In this document: in pieces, positions 63,944 through 64,000 of the stretch
Position numbering within the stretch: position 1 is the first letter of the stretch
How the letters are laid out: every line of letters starts with the position of its first letter
Origin: an uncultured Formosa sp.
Lineage (GTDB): Bacteria > Bacteroidota > Bacteroidia > Flavobacteriales > Flavobacteriaceae
Direction: 5' to 3'
Assembly (NCBI RefSeq): GCF_947500765.1
Contig: NZ_CANMTH010000002.1
Location: 372,001 to 436,000 of the forward strand
DNA: 64,000 nt
Translations under genes and position numbers: made by a program
The notes under the pieces: generated by a model
Told to the model about the DNA's origin: nothing
The model's database searches: none
Seen by the model: the letters and a program-made list of their open reading frames with translations, nothing else

Positions 63944-64000
63944 TTATAATGTGTTCACATTATTTAAATCTTCAAAAGCTTTTTTCAATCGAGCTACAAA
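63944..64000 (-). CDS. fbaA: C-terminal end of a probable class II fructose-bisphosphate aldolase (cut by window)
   Basis: Reading the minus strand from the right edge gives 18 codons, FVARLKKAFEDLNNVNTL, and then TAA at 63946-63944. This short string resembles the C-terminus of class II fructose-bisphosphate aldolases, where a basic RL-x-AF-x-LN helix closes the protein. In flavobacteria fbaA commonly precedes accD, which fits. With so few residues the identification rests on the tail pattern and neighbourhood only. The rest of the gene lies beyond 64000. Confidence 0.6.
   Translation of the reverse strand, partial: FVARLKKAFEDLNNVNTL

Overview
This 64 kb window comes from a low-GC member of the Bacteroidetes, almost certainly a marine Flavobacteriaceae. 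The evidence is T9SS C-terminal sorting domains on secreted proteins, a 287-residue primary sigma factor, promoters of the flavobacterial TTG...TAnnTTTG type, a conserved rpsO-pnp-rpoD-rpe block, and an AccD that reads like the flavobacterial form. Genus cannot be fixed from the sequence alone. No rRNA, CRISPR array, prophage or intact insertion sequence was seen.

Region 1 (1-14.7 kb) is general metabolism. It holds the 3' part of ruvC, hemW, a cyclase-family hydrolase and a MmcQ/YjbR protein. Next comes a possible proline/hydroxyproline salvage group: an AraC regulator divergent from an alpha-ketoglutaric semialdehyde dehydrogenase, two tandem M24 Xaa-Pro peptidases and, after a PhnA-like gene, an ornithine-cyclodeaminase-family reductase. 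A DUF4407 membrane protein, a T9SS-secreted M28 peptidase, a structured intergenic element, an M20 dipeptidase and tRNA-Leu(UAG) follow.

Region 2 (14.7-19.5 kb, minus strand) is a tightly packed four-gene unit. It runs from a 737-aa T9SS-sorted surface protein to an 85-aa signal-bearing Ser/Thr-rich protein, then an HPr-kinase-like P-loop kinase and a family-5 nucleotidyltransferase. The kinase plus nucleotidyltransferase plus small substrate-like protein resembles the tailoring part of some RiPP clusters, but no lasso or other core maturation enzyme is present. I regard it as the best candidate for an undescribed system. Beside it lies an MtfA/M90-like protein whose zinc motif is destroyed.

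Region 3 (20.8-57.1 kb, plus strand) is a large exopolysaccharide/capsule locus. A winged-helix regulator with a promoter opens it. Nucleotide-sugar genes follow for UDP-GlcNAcA/GalNAcA, GDP-fucose, UDP-GlcA, UDP-GalA and, further on, UDP-xylose. An ABC exporter (Wzm/Wzt), a nitroreductase-like protein, a pyruvyl transferase, 13 glycosyltransferases, two hexapeptide acyltransferases, a membrane acyltransferase, a sulfotransferase, a Wzy-like polymerase, a MraY/WecA-type initiating transferase, Wza and a Wzc tyrosine kinase complete it. The predicted product is an acidic, probably sulfated, pyruvylated and acetylated polymer, or two polymers, since both ABC-type export and Wzy/Wza/Wzc parts are present without a visible Wzx.

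Region 4 (57.3-64 kb, minus strand) is housekeeping. It contains an outer-membrane beta-barrel protein, rpe, rpoD, pnp, rpsO, accD and the last codons of a probable fbaA. Clear hairpin terminators separate several of these units.
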